NCBI GenBank assembly: GCA_030531005.1
Contig: JAUMTW010000004.1
Location: 1 to 64,000, forward strand
Direction: 5' to 3'
DNA from: Corynebacterium sp.
Lineage (GTDB): Bacteria > Actinomycetota > Actinomycetes > Mycobacteriales > Mycobacteriaceae
Length of the DNA stretch: 64,000 nucleotides
Both the position numbers and the translations under genes were made by a program. The notes beneath the pieces were generated by a model. The model saw only the letters and a list, made by a program, of their open reading frames with translations. It had not been told where the DNA came from and did no database searches. Shown in pieces: positions 1 through 7,073 of this stretch (its first letter is position 1; the number at the start of each line of letters is the position of its first letter).

Positions 1-1289
1 GTGCGGCCAGGAGAGTGCGGTTGTGTGTGGGGGGGTATATCACCACACACAACACGTGAATTTTCGATCGCCGATCCCATGAACACGCGGGCTTCCGGCA
101 CAATTTATTTTTTCCAAATTCTTAAAATTTTACTTTCCTGTCGAATTCGCATTCACATAGTCTCCATACAATTTCGTTCTTTGCATGCCTCACCCGATTT
201 TCATTATTTACTGGGTGCCAGGCTTTTGCCCTGGTTGCTATCGCAGATTTGACTATACTGTCGGGTATTCGAACCTCACTTAAGCGTTCATTTTGCTCAC
301 GGTCACGATAATGGACCCATTGTTTTTACGGTTTTATTGCGAACTAGTCCCCAAATTACTGCATACCTGGCGGGCGGCTTTCACCGTTGCACTATCTAGT
401 AGAGATTGAGCTCGCACTTTTTAATAGTGCTCTGCTTTGTTCGTATTGCACATAGTATGGAATTGGCCCGATCTGCTGCAATTGTGCTTTCGAAACATCA
501 GAATTTAGTCTTTGCTTTCTTGCTGCACTACTCGATAGTTGCTCTTGTTATTGCAGAGGCACTTCACATGAATCTCAGCAACGTACACCTTTTTATGTTC
601 GGTGACCACTGGAGCTAGTTTTCTCCAAGTAATGCGTTTTAATGCTTGGTTGCTTAATGGTTAGACTGCTGATTACCTTGTTCTTTACTACTGGGAACTA
701 ATTATTCTTTGCCTGCATTCTGTACTCTTTATTCTGTGTGCAATGGTGCAGTGGCGTTGTCTGGCACATGTTTCTTAAGGAATATGAGGTAGTTGTGCTA
801 TATTCCGGCCAAAGAGGTGGCCAAACACCCGTGGACGTCAAGGTTATGCCCTTGAATTAGCGTTCTATATCCGCAGTCCTTGGTTTATTCTTGACTACAA
901 TGGGTTCTTAGGCGTTGTTTTATTTTTAATGAAGAGTGTCTTACGTGACTGCTTGAGCGCGATCATTTCACGGCAAAACACTCGGGGGTAGGCGTTACGC
1001 TCTTGCTTATTTTGTTATATATCTCACATTTGAAAAAGGCTCATTGCTTTTGAACAGTGTTTATAGGAATAGCTTTTCTATTTCTGGATTTTTTATTCTG
1101 GTAACTTATAACAACTGTTGGTGAAGTGAGTTTTATGTTCGTTGCGGCCTTTGGCAACCGCCCTCAAGTCGTTTGTGTGAGTTTTCGGTGTGTTTTCTTC
1201 AAGCTTGATGTGAGTTAAGTTGTCAATCAGTTCAGTTTTCCAAGGTGTTCACAATGGTGAACGCAACCGCACTCTCCGAGGAGTTAAAT
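1..1289. other. T-rich stretch with no supportable gene, upstream of the porin
   Basis: About 1.29 kb that is visibly richer in A and T than the rest of the window, with long runs of T on the + strand. Short open frames occur, but their products are hydrophobic strings expected from T-rich DNA and none has a convincing ribosome binding site. A perfect 11-bp inverted repeat (gttgtgtgtgg / ccacacacaac) lies near positions 21-54. A smaller inverted repeat, gttcac-aatg-gtgaac, lies at 1247-1262 just before the porin gene and could be an operator. No end of a 23S rRNA gene was recognised here, although a 5S gene lies 2.4 kb in. Confidence 0.6.
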
Positions 1290-2087
1290 ATGAAAATCAC
1301 TCGTCGTATTGCCACATCTGTCGTTACTGTTGCATGTGCTCTGACTGGCGCCACCGCTGCACACGCACTGCCAGCATGGGTACCAGTACTTGAGCTGCCA
1401 TATCCGGGACAGGTTATAGGCGGTGAGCGCGATATTGTCGATCGTGCTGTTTCCCGTACTACCGCTGACGGCTGGGTTCTGAACGTTCAGAAGCTGGACG
1501 AAGCTATCAACTTCGCCCCGGCGCTTGATGGTGGCATCACCACTGGCGAGGGTTTCGGCACTTTGACCGGTAACTCTTGGATCTCCGGCGAGGGACTGGA
1601 GCCACTAAAGAGCGCCTACTTTGAGACTGGCTATCAGATCGGCTGTGGCGTTGACATCTCTGACGGCGTAGCTGTTGAAACCACTGCCGGTGCTAGCGTT
1701 TCTCCATCCGTCGGCGTTGCTCCTAGTGTCGGTGTTTCTGGCGGCCCATCTGCTGAAGTGACCTTGCCAAGCGGGGAGGGGACCATTGGTGCTGAGGCCA
1801 GTGCGAACGCAGGTGTTGAAGGTAACGCTGGCGTTGATGCTAATGCAGAGACCAGCTCCACTGTGTCCTATCAGCTGAATCCAGGTGGTGTTACTAACAT
1901 TACCCTGGCTGGCTATGACATGAACTTGGAGAAGCTGCGTGCAGCCGGGGGCTTCACCGGTGCGCACTTGCAGATCAATGGTTGCGTTGGTCCTGTATAC
2001 ATCCGTTCCTACGTATCTTTGGCAACAACGACCGACACCAGTGTTGACTACGTTGCAGTTTACGGTGATGCCCGCCGTATCCGTTAG
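1290..2087 (+). CDS. MspA-family outer-membrane porin
   Basis: Predicted exported porin of the MspA family, which forms octameric beta-barrel channels in the mycolic-acid outer membrane; 265 residues. The N-terminus has a Sec signal peptide (MKITRR, hydrophobic stretch, AHA cleavage before LPAWVP). Family hallmarks follow: DGWVLNVQKLDE, a Pro-containing 'EGFGTLTGNSWISG' segment, GYQIGCGVDIS, an L-PGGVTNITL segment near residue 195, 'INGCVGPVYIRSY' and a C-terminal VDYVAVYGD. The middle (about 125-190) is rich in Gly, Ala, Ser and Val. I chose the ATG at 1290 because GAGGAG lies 6 nt before it and a signal peptide begins there; GTG 1245 and ATG 1254 are in frame but lack these. It is a single gene followed by its own terminator. 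Channel function is inferred from the family. Confidence 0.85.
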   Translation: MKITRRIATSVVTVACALTGATAAHALPAWVPVLELPYPGQVIGGERDIVDRAVSRTTADGWVLNVQKLDEAINFAPALDGGITTGEGFGTLTGNSWISGEGLEPLKSAYFETGYQIGCGVDISDGVAVETTAGASVSPSVGVAPSVGVSGGPSAEVTLPSGEGTIGAEASANAGVEGNAGVDANAETSSTVSYQLNPGGVTNITLAGYDMNLEKLRAAGGFTGAHLQINGCVGPVYIRSYVSLATTTDTSVDYVAVYGDARRIR

Positions 2088-2223
2088 TGGAATCACGTGC
2101 ACAATGTGATTTTGAATGCCTGAGTGAGCGGCGAGTGCGATTCTCGGCTTCGCAACTTTTGTAATTGTCCCAAGCCTCCAATAGGGGTAGTGGCGGTCGT
2201 CAAGTGTTTTGCTCAGCGCATCC

Positions 2224-2258
2224 AGCAGGCAGCGCTTTATGCGTTGCCTGCTTTTATT
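2224..2258 (+). terminator. Rho-independent terminator after the porin gene
   Basis: Perfect 8-bp stem agcaggca (2224-2231) / tgcctgct (2245-2252) followed by a T-rich tail. It separates the porin transcript from the 5S rRNA gene. Confidence 0.85.
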
Positions 2259-2359
2259 GTCTTTGGCGCTTGAGGGTGGGGTTTATTTCTATGGTCATAT
2301 TACTCGCCGTATCGTAACCTATTGTTAGCAAGCGATATTTTTTGCCTTGAAATGCTGAT

Positions 2360-2388
2360 TTGCGGGAATGTCAGCATGCTGCTATATT
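2360..2388 (+). promoter_or_regulatory. Possible promoter of the 5S rRNA gene
   Basis: A TTGCGG hexamer (2360-2365), a 17-bp spacer and TATATT (2383-2388) lie about 30 bp before the 5S gene. A 7-bp inverted repeat, atgctga (2352-2358) / tcagcat (2371-2377), overlaps the -35 and spacer region. Assigned by pattern only. Confidence 0.45.
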
Positions 2389-2416
2389 TTAGGTAACGCA
2401 GCAAGCGTACACAGCT

Positions 2417-2534
2417 TGTTGGTGGTGATAGCGCTAGGGTCACGCCCGGTCCCATTTCGAACCCGGTAGCTAAGCTTAGCCGCGCCGATGGTACTGCATC
2501 CGGGAGGATGTGGGAGAGTAGGTTACTGCCAACA
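2417..2534 (+). rRNA. rrf: 5S ribosomal RNA
   Basis: About 118 nt with conserved 5S core segments: cccggtcccat, cgaacccgg, agctaag, gccgatggtactgc and gagagtagg. The ends (gttggtggtgat / gttactgccaac) pair as helix I with a few G-U pairs. It is followed after about 15 nt by a strong terminator. No 16S or 23S sequence is seen upstream inside the window; the porin gene and its terminator lie in the 2.4 kb before it. It may be a solitary 5S gene or the distal part of an rrn operon interrupted by the porin segment. Exact ends are approximate. Confidence 0.93.
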
Positions 2535-2550
2535 TTTAACTTTATATTCA

Positions 2551-2580
2551 AGGCGTCAGCACTTTTGCTGGCGCCTTTTT
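2551..2580 (+). terminator. Rho-independent terminator after 5S rRNA
   Basis: Stem aggcgtcagc (2551-2560) / gctggcgcct (2567-2576) with one G-U pair, followed by TTTTT. Confidence 0.9.
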
Positions 2581-2697
2581 GCTATGCCATCAAGCACTAT
2601 TTGTCTCTGGTAATATGAGCTACCGATATAAATTCTGTCCCACGGACAATTACCCTGCCTGTGGCGCACGTATGACCAGTTTGAAGAAGGAATACTT

Positions 2698-3879
2698 TTG
2701 AGTTCTGAACACGCGCAATCCTCGCACTCCGATAACGGGCGACGCGACTCGCGTCCTACGGGAAAGTCCTACGGTAACCGCCGTGACAATAACCGTGGTG
2801 GTAATTACGGTCGCAACAACGGCCGCAATCGTCGCTGGGACAATGATGATAATCGTGGTGGTAAGTCCATGCCTCGTTATAATGGTAATCGCGATGATAA
2901 TTCCCGTGATGGCTACTATCGAGGTAATCGGGACGATAACGAAGGCCGCAGCAACCGCAATAACCGTGGATCTTATGGCAGTAACGACCGGCAGGATCGA
3001 GGCGGGCGTTATAACCGTGATGATCGTGGCTATGATAAGTCTCGTCGCGATCATGAGGGGCGACGCGACGACAAGCCACGTTTGAACAATGGGGAGCAGG
3101 TCATACGTCGTGGTCGCGTGGAAAGCGAATCCGGACGCTGGCGCCAGCGCTCCTACGCGCCACAGCGGTCTGGCTACCGCGAAGAGCGCCTGAATTCCCG
3201 AGTTGAAGATCCAGCAGTACCAGCAGATCTCGACGTACGTGATCTCGACCCATTGGTGCGCCAGGATCTCAAGGTACTATCCCGCGACAATGCTCAAGCT
3301 GTGGCAAAACACCTGATCATGGCTGCCACCTGGATGGCTGATGATCCAGAACTCGCGCTGCGTCACGCGCGTGCTGCTAAGCACCGTGCGGGTCGCATCG
3401 CTGTCGTACGCGAATCGAATGGTATTGCAGCTTACCACGCAGGTGAGTGGAAGGAAGCCTTAAGTGAGCTGCGCGCCGCCCGACGCATGAGTGGCTCTGA
3501 TGATTTCATCGCTGTAATGGCTGACTGCGAACGCGGACTCGGTCGCCCAGAGCGTGCCTTAGAGCTAGCACGCGACGTTGATACGCGCGGCTTGCCTCGT
3601 GAAGTAAAGATCGAATTACTTATTGTCGTTGCCGGCGCCCGCCGTGAGCTAGAACAATATGATGCGGCCGTGACCGTCTTAGAGCGCGCCAACCCAGACC
3701 GGAACGCCACAGACATGGAGGGGATCCGCCTAGCCTACGCATATGCAGATGCCCTGGTTGCCCGTAATGCCGAAGGTGATAAGGCTGAGGCAGCTGAATG
3801 GTTCGCAGCTATTGAATCGCACGATCTCGATGCCCTCACCGATGCTGAGCAGCGAGTTGCTGAATTGAAGCAAGACTAG
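2698..3879 (+). CDS. TPR-like helical protein with Arg/Asn/Asp/Gly-rich N-terminus
   Basis: Syntenic with M. tuberculosis Rv1691, annotated as a tetratricopeptide-repeat protein; 393 residues. Residues 1 to about 175 are a low-complexity tract dominated by Arg, Asn, Asp, Gly, Tyr and Ser, with repeated RDDN, NRGG and RGSYG-type blocks. It resembles RGG-type RNA-binding tails and is probably disordered. From about 177 (DLDVRDLDPLVRQDL) the protein becomes helical, with helix pairs such as AKHLIMAATWMADDPELALRH and AAYHAGEWKEALSELRAAR that fit TPR repeats. The start is a TTG at 2698, with a GAAGGA-type RBS a few bases upstream and no better alternative. The HAD phosphatase follows 12 nt downstream, so the two are probably cotranscribed. 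A role in RNA or ribosome biology is only an inference from the tail. Confidence 0.8.
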   Translation: MSSEHAQSSHSDNGRRDSRPTGKSYGNRRDNNRGGNYGRNNGRNRRWDNDDNRGGKSMPRYNGNRDDNSRDGYYRGNRDDNEGRSNRNNRGSYGSNDRQDRGGRYNRDDRGYDKSRRDHEGRRDDKPRLNNGEQVIRRGRVESESGRWRQRSYAPQRSGYREERLNSRVEDPAVPADLDVRDLDPLVRQDLKVLSRDNAQAVAKHLIMAATWMADDPELALRHARAAKHRAGRIAVVRESNGIAAYHAGEWKEALSELRAARRMSGSDDFIAVMADCERGLGRPERALELARDVDTRGLPREVKIELLIVVAGARRELEQYDAAVTVLERANPDRNATDMEGIRLAYAYADALVARNAEGDKAEAAEWFAAIESHDLDALTDAEQRVAELKQD

Positions 3880-3891
3880 GAGTAACCGTTC

Positions 3892-4890
3892 ATGACCTTT
3901 GCCAAGCGCTATGATGCCTACCTCTTTGATCTTGATGGCACTGTGTGGGAAGGCGGTCAAGCTCTCCCGCATGCTCAAGAGGCAATTACATCTACCAAGG
4001 TAGCTTGCTACTACATCACCAATAATGCATCGCGCAGTCCAGAAACCGTTGCCGGGATGCTCAGTGATATTGCCATTCCAACGAAAGCCGAACAAGTACT
4101 CACTTCCTCCCAAGCAGCTGTCGAAATGCTGGCCGAGACACTTGAGCCCGGGGCAAAGGTCTTAATCCTCGGTGCTCCTGCACTGCGTGATCTAGCAACC
4201 GCTGCTGGCTTCGAAGTCGTCGATTCCGCTGATACCCAGCCTGCCGCCGTCTTGCAAGGACACAATCCCGAGACTGGTTGGGCACAATTATCTGAAGCGG
4301 CCCTGGCTATTCGCGCTGGTGCTCGCTTTTTTGCCACTAATCTCGATTCTTCCCTGCCAACTGAACGAGGACTGTGCGTTGGTAATGGTTCGATGGTGAA
4401 AGCAGTTGAACACGCCACTGGTGTTGTGCCGCAAGCTGCTGGTAAGCCGGAACCGACCATGTTCCATGCTGCAGCGAAGCGCGCTAAAGCCAGTAATGCA
4501 CTAGGTATAGGCGATCGCCTCGATACCGATATCGCAGGTGGTGTTGCCGCAGGTATGGACTCCTTGCATGTGCTCACCGGGGTATCTCTCGAAGGTGACC
4601 TCATCTACGCGGAACCATTGCAACGTCCAACCTATGTCGCTACAGATCTCCGGTGCCTTGAGGATGAAGTTGCGAAGTATCGTCCGCATCCTGAAGGTGG
4701 CTTTAGTGCCAGCTGGGAGGGATCCGACATCGTGCTCACCGGCGGCGATGTTGATGCTACTGCGTTGGATGCATTGCACACAGTGCTCGCCTGCGCCTGG
4801 GAAGGTGAAGCTTTTGATGGCAAGGTGCGTGCCGAGGGGGAAGCAGCTGTAGCAGCACTTGCCCAATTCGCCCATATGCCAGCAAGCTAA
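3892..4890 (+). CDS. HAD-IIA phosphatase, probable glycerol-3-phosphate phosphatase
   Basis: HAD-superfamily hydrolase of the NagD-like IIA class, 332 residues. All four HAD motifs are visible: DLDGT with nucleophile D13 and D15, TNNAS near 43-47, a Lys in GKPEPTMF near 185, and GDRLDTDIAGG at 207-217 with metal-binding acids. By position it is the counterpart of M. tuberculosis Rv1692, a D,L-glycerol-3-phosphate phosphatase thought to recycle polar heads of phospholipids. The last 70 residues form an extra C-terminal segment. It is cytoplasmic by sequence. The substrate is taken from the orthologue and not proven here. It sits in an operon-like run with the TPR gene and the 88-aa gene before tlyA. 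Confidence 0.85.
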   Translation: MTFAKRYDAYLFDLDGTVWEGGQALPHAQEAITSTKVACYYITNNASRSPETVAGMLSDIAIPTKAEQVLTSSQAAVEMLAETLEPGAKVLILGAPALRDLATAAGFEVVDSADTQPAAVLQGHNPETGWAQLSEAALAIRAGARFFATNLDSSLPTERGLCVGNGSMVKAVEHATGVVPQAAGKPEPTMFHAAAKRAKASNALGIGDRLDTDIAGGVAAGMDSLHVLTGVSLEGDLIYAEPLQRPTYVATDLRCLEDEVAKYRPHPEGGFSASWEGSDIVLTGGDVDATALDALHTVLACAWEGEAFDGKVRAEGEAAVAALAQFAHMPAS

Positions 4891-4985
4891 TCAAATCAGG
4901 CACCGGCAGCTCCGTATACAGCAAAGAGCACGTATTTTCAGTAACAGTCGCTGCTTTACATTCTCGAAAGAAAACTGCACCGTTT

Positions 4986-5252
4986 ATGGCTCATCCAATC
5001 CCGCGTGATCCCCGCAGTCCGGTCGTTGATCTCGATGCAGCCGGTGCGCTCTTAGCGCAATTGCGAGCACAAAAAACTGCTTGCCTAGCCGCCGAGATCG
5101 AGGTCTACCAAGCTGAACATGAAGTACTCCAGGCAGTACTACAAGGCAACACCTTGCCAGACATCACCGATGTATTGGCTGCGAACGATGAAATACACAT
5201 ACCCAAAACCGAGGAGGAGAATAATGGCGCGGAGAATGCGTCTGGACGCTGA
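4986..5252 (+). CDS. Small conserved protein upstream of tlyA (Rv1693-like position)
   Basis: 88-residue protein with no recognised domain, in the position of M. tuberculosis Rv1693. Residues about 15-60 look alpha-helical (LDAAGALLAQLRAQ, then LAAEIEVYQAEHEVLQAVL), and the C-terminus is acidic and polar. ATG 4986 follows a 95-nt gap after the phosphatase gene. Its last 29 nt overlap the start of tlyA, which suggests translational coupling. Position and conserved neighbourhood are the main support; function unknown. Confidence 0.65.
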   Translation: MAHPIPRDPRSPVVDLDAAGALLAQLRAQKTACLAAEIEVYQAEHEVLQAVLQGNTLPDITDVLAANDEIHIPKTEEENNGAENASGR

Positions 5253-6045
5253 ATTAGTGCGCCGTAAAATTGCTCGCTCCCGGGAACAAGCCACCAGTTT
5301 GATCAAAGAAGGCTGTGTCCAAATCAACGGGATGCAAGCTCTAAAGCCTGCTACGCAAGTCGATGCAGATGCGTCCATTAAAATCACTAGTCAGCAAGAA
5401 GACTGGGCATCCCGTGGAGCGCATAAACTCCTTGGCGCTTTGGAAGCATTCGAACCACAGGGCCTACAAATTGCGGGTCGCAAAGCCATGGATGCCGGGG
5501 CATCTACTGGAGGGTTTACCGATGTGCTGCTACGCCGTGATGCTCGCGAGATCGTCTCTATAGACGTAGGATATGGGCAGCTCATTTGGCGCCTTCAAAA
5601 TGATCCGCGTGTGCGTGTGCTCGATCGCACCAACATTCGCTATCTCACTCCAGAATTGATCGGCGAACCTTGCGAGTTGATGGTTGGGGATCTCTCCTTC
5701 ATATCCTTGAAGCTCACCTTGCCAGCAATTGTGGCCTGCATGGCCGAGGGCGCAGATCTGCTGCCTATGGTCAAGCCCCAATTTGAAGTCGGTAAGGACA
5801 GGATCGGCTCCGGTGGCGTGGTTCGAGATCCTGCACAACGTATCGCAGTATGCGTGGAGATTGCCGAATTTGCCCAAGAACTTGGATTAGAATTACGCAG
5901 TGTCGTTGCCTCTCCTTTACCTGGGCCAAGCGGTAACGTCGAATACTTCCTATGGCTGCGTAAGCCTGCCGGCGCACCAACCGTGCGGGATACTGAAGAA
6001 ATTTATGCACTGGTAGCCCAGGCTGTGGCCGAAGGACCCCAATAA
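5224..6045 (+). CDS. tlyA: 16S/23S rRNA 2'-O-methyltransferase TlyA
   Basis: TlyA methylates 2'-hydroxyls of cytidines in 16S and 23S rRNA and is needed for capreomycin sensitivity in mycobacteria; 273 residues. An N-terminal S4 RNA-binding domain (LDAELVRRKIARSREQA, about residues 5-60) is followed by an FtsJ-like Rossmann methyltransferase domain. The SAM-binding region is DAGASTGGFTDVLL (near 88-101), with the family segments DVGYGQL, VGDLSFISL, MVKPQFEVGK and ASPLPGPSGNVEYFLW. The start is ATG 5224, which follows a strong GAGGAGG and matches the MARRxRxDAELVRR N-terminus of homologues. It overlaps the upstream small gene, and its stop overlaps the nadK start (TAATG). Confidence 0.95.
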   Translation: MARRMRLDAELVRRKIARSREQATSLIKEGCVQINGMQALKPATQVDADASIKITSQQEDWASRGAHKLLGALEAFEPQGLQIAGRKAMDAGASTGGFTDVLLRRDAREIVSIDVGYGQLIWRLQNDPRVRVLDRTNIRYLTPELIGEPCELMVGDLSFISLKLTLPAIVACMAEGADLLPMVKPQFEVGKDRIGSGGVVRDPAQRIAVCVEIAEFAQELGLELRSVVASPLPGPSGNVEYFLWLRKPAGAPTVRDTEEIYALVAQAVAEGPQ

Positions 6046-6974
6046 TGTCACTTACCCCACGTACTGTCTTATTAGTCACCCATCCCGAGCGGGCTTCTAA
6101 CCTGGCTTCAGCTGGACAAGCAGCTCTATTACTCGACAATGCCGGTATTGGTGTACGCGTGTTAAGTAGTGATAATGATTCCGCAATCCGGAGTCATCCC
6201 GTCTTACAGCGTTTTGAACATGTCACGCACTCAGAGGCTGCTACTCAAGGTGTGGAACTCGTTTTAGTTCTTGGTGGTGACGGCACCTTCTTGCGCGCAG
6301 CAGACCTGGCATACGCCGCAGACATCCCAGTGCTTGGCATCAATTTGGGGCACGTGGGGTTTTTGGCGGAGTGGGAAAAAGACTCGCTTACTGAGGCAGT
6401 CCACCATGTTATCGCCGGGGACTATCGCATCGAAAAGCGTATGACCATCGATATTTCCTACTTCGATGCGAACAACGAGCGTTTTGCCACCGGCTGGGCT
6501 TTGAATGAACTTAGCGTAGAAAACACTACGCGCCAAGGTGTGCTCGATACGGTTTTAGAAATTGATCAACGCCCGGTGAGCTCATTCGGTTGCGATGGCA
6601 TAATCGTTTCCACCCCAACTGGCTCGACTGCATATGCTTTCTCTGCCGGTGGGCCAGTATTGTGGCCAGAACTCGATGCTATCTTAGTGGTGCCGAATAA
6701 TGCACATGCATTGTTTACGAAACCATTGGTAGTTTCCCCGCGAAGCACGGTGGCCATTGAGGCTTGCCATAGTGAAGATCATGCCCGTGCTGTCATGGAT
6801 GGCTTCCGCCGCATTGAAATCCCGCCGAATGCACGTATTGAAGTTGTCCAAGGCAAGCGTTGGGTCCAATGGGTGCGTCTTGATTCCGTACCATTTACGG
6901 ACCGCTTGGTGCGTAAATTGCACCTACCAGTCAATGGATGGCGTGGCCCACAGAACCCCAATGTTGAACAGTAA
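6045..6974 (+). CDS. nadK: NAD kinase
   Basis: Phosphorylates NAD+ to NADP+ (ppnK/nadK family); 309 residues, a normal length for actinobacteria. The signature GGDGT, with the catalytic Asp, is near residues 76-80 (VLVLGGDGTFLRAA). The downstream motifs NELSVEN (near 152) and STPTGSTAYAFSAGG (near 190-204) form the NAD site. Translation overlaps tlyA by one base (TAATG), so the two are coupled. A weak hairpin and T-run lie after the gene. Confidence 0.96.
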   Translation: MSLTPRTVLLVTHPERASNLASAGQAALLLDNAGIGVRVLSSDNDSAIRSHPVLQRFEHVTHSEAATQGVELVLVLGGDGTFLRAADLAYAADIPVLGINLGHVGFLAEWEKDSLTEAVHHVIAGDYRIEKRMTIDISYFDANNERFATGWALNELSVENTTRQGVLDTVLEIDQRPVSSFGCDGIIVSTPTGSTAYAFSAGGPVLWPELDAILVVPNNAHALFTKPLVVSPRSTVAIEACHSEDHARAVMDGFRRIEIPPNARIEVVQGKRWVQWVRLDSVPFTDRLVRKLHLPVNGWRGPQNPNVEQ

Positions 6975-6993
6975 GTCTCCTGGAACTGAATGG

Positions 6994-7015
6994 GGTGGCT
7001 TGCCACCGTATTTTT
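6994..7015 (+). terminator. Weak terminator after nadK
   Basis: Short stem ggtgg (6994-6998) / ccacc (7003-7007) with a cttg loop, then TTTTT at 7011-7015. The stem is only 5 bp. Confidence 0.4.
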
Positions 7016-7060
7016 CATACATTTGTTCGGATGATCGGCCGATGTCCTTACTTCATGTTG

Positions 7061-7066
7061 TAGAAT
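7061..7066 (+). promoter_or_regulatory. -10 element TAGAAT, leaderless recN
   Basis: TAGAAT ends 7 nt before the recN ATG and no Shine-Dalgarno sequence is present, the arrangement seen for leaderless genes in Corynebacteriales. Confidence 0.6.
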
Positions 7067-7073
7067 AAACGGC

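Noticed and set aside
21..54. Hairpin near position 21 as a Rho-independent terminator
   Set aside because: No T-run follows it.
1..252. Open frame of 83 codons at the left end
   Set aside because: GTG start at the window edge, no RBS, T-rich composition, no recognisable product.
406..618. 70-codon hydrophobic open frame
   Set aside because: TTG start without RBS in T-rich DNA, which makes hydrophobic-looking translations by chance.
1605..2102. 165-codon minus-strand frame across the porin
   Set aside because: Shadow of the porin gene, whose sense product has a signal peptide and family motifs.
2650..3054. Antisense frames opposite the TPR protein's low-complexity tail
   Set aside because: Repetitive codons produce long frames in several phases; the sense frame has the start, RBS and conserved neighbour.
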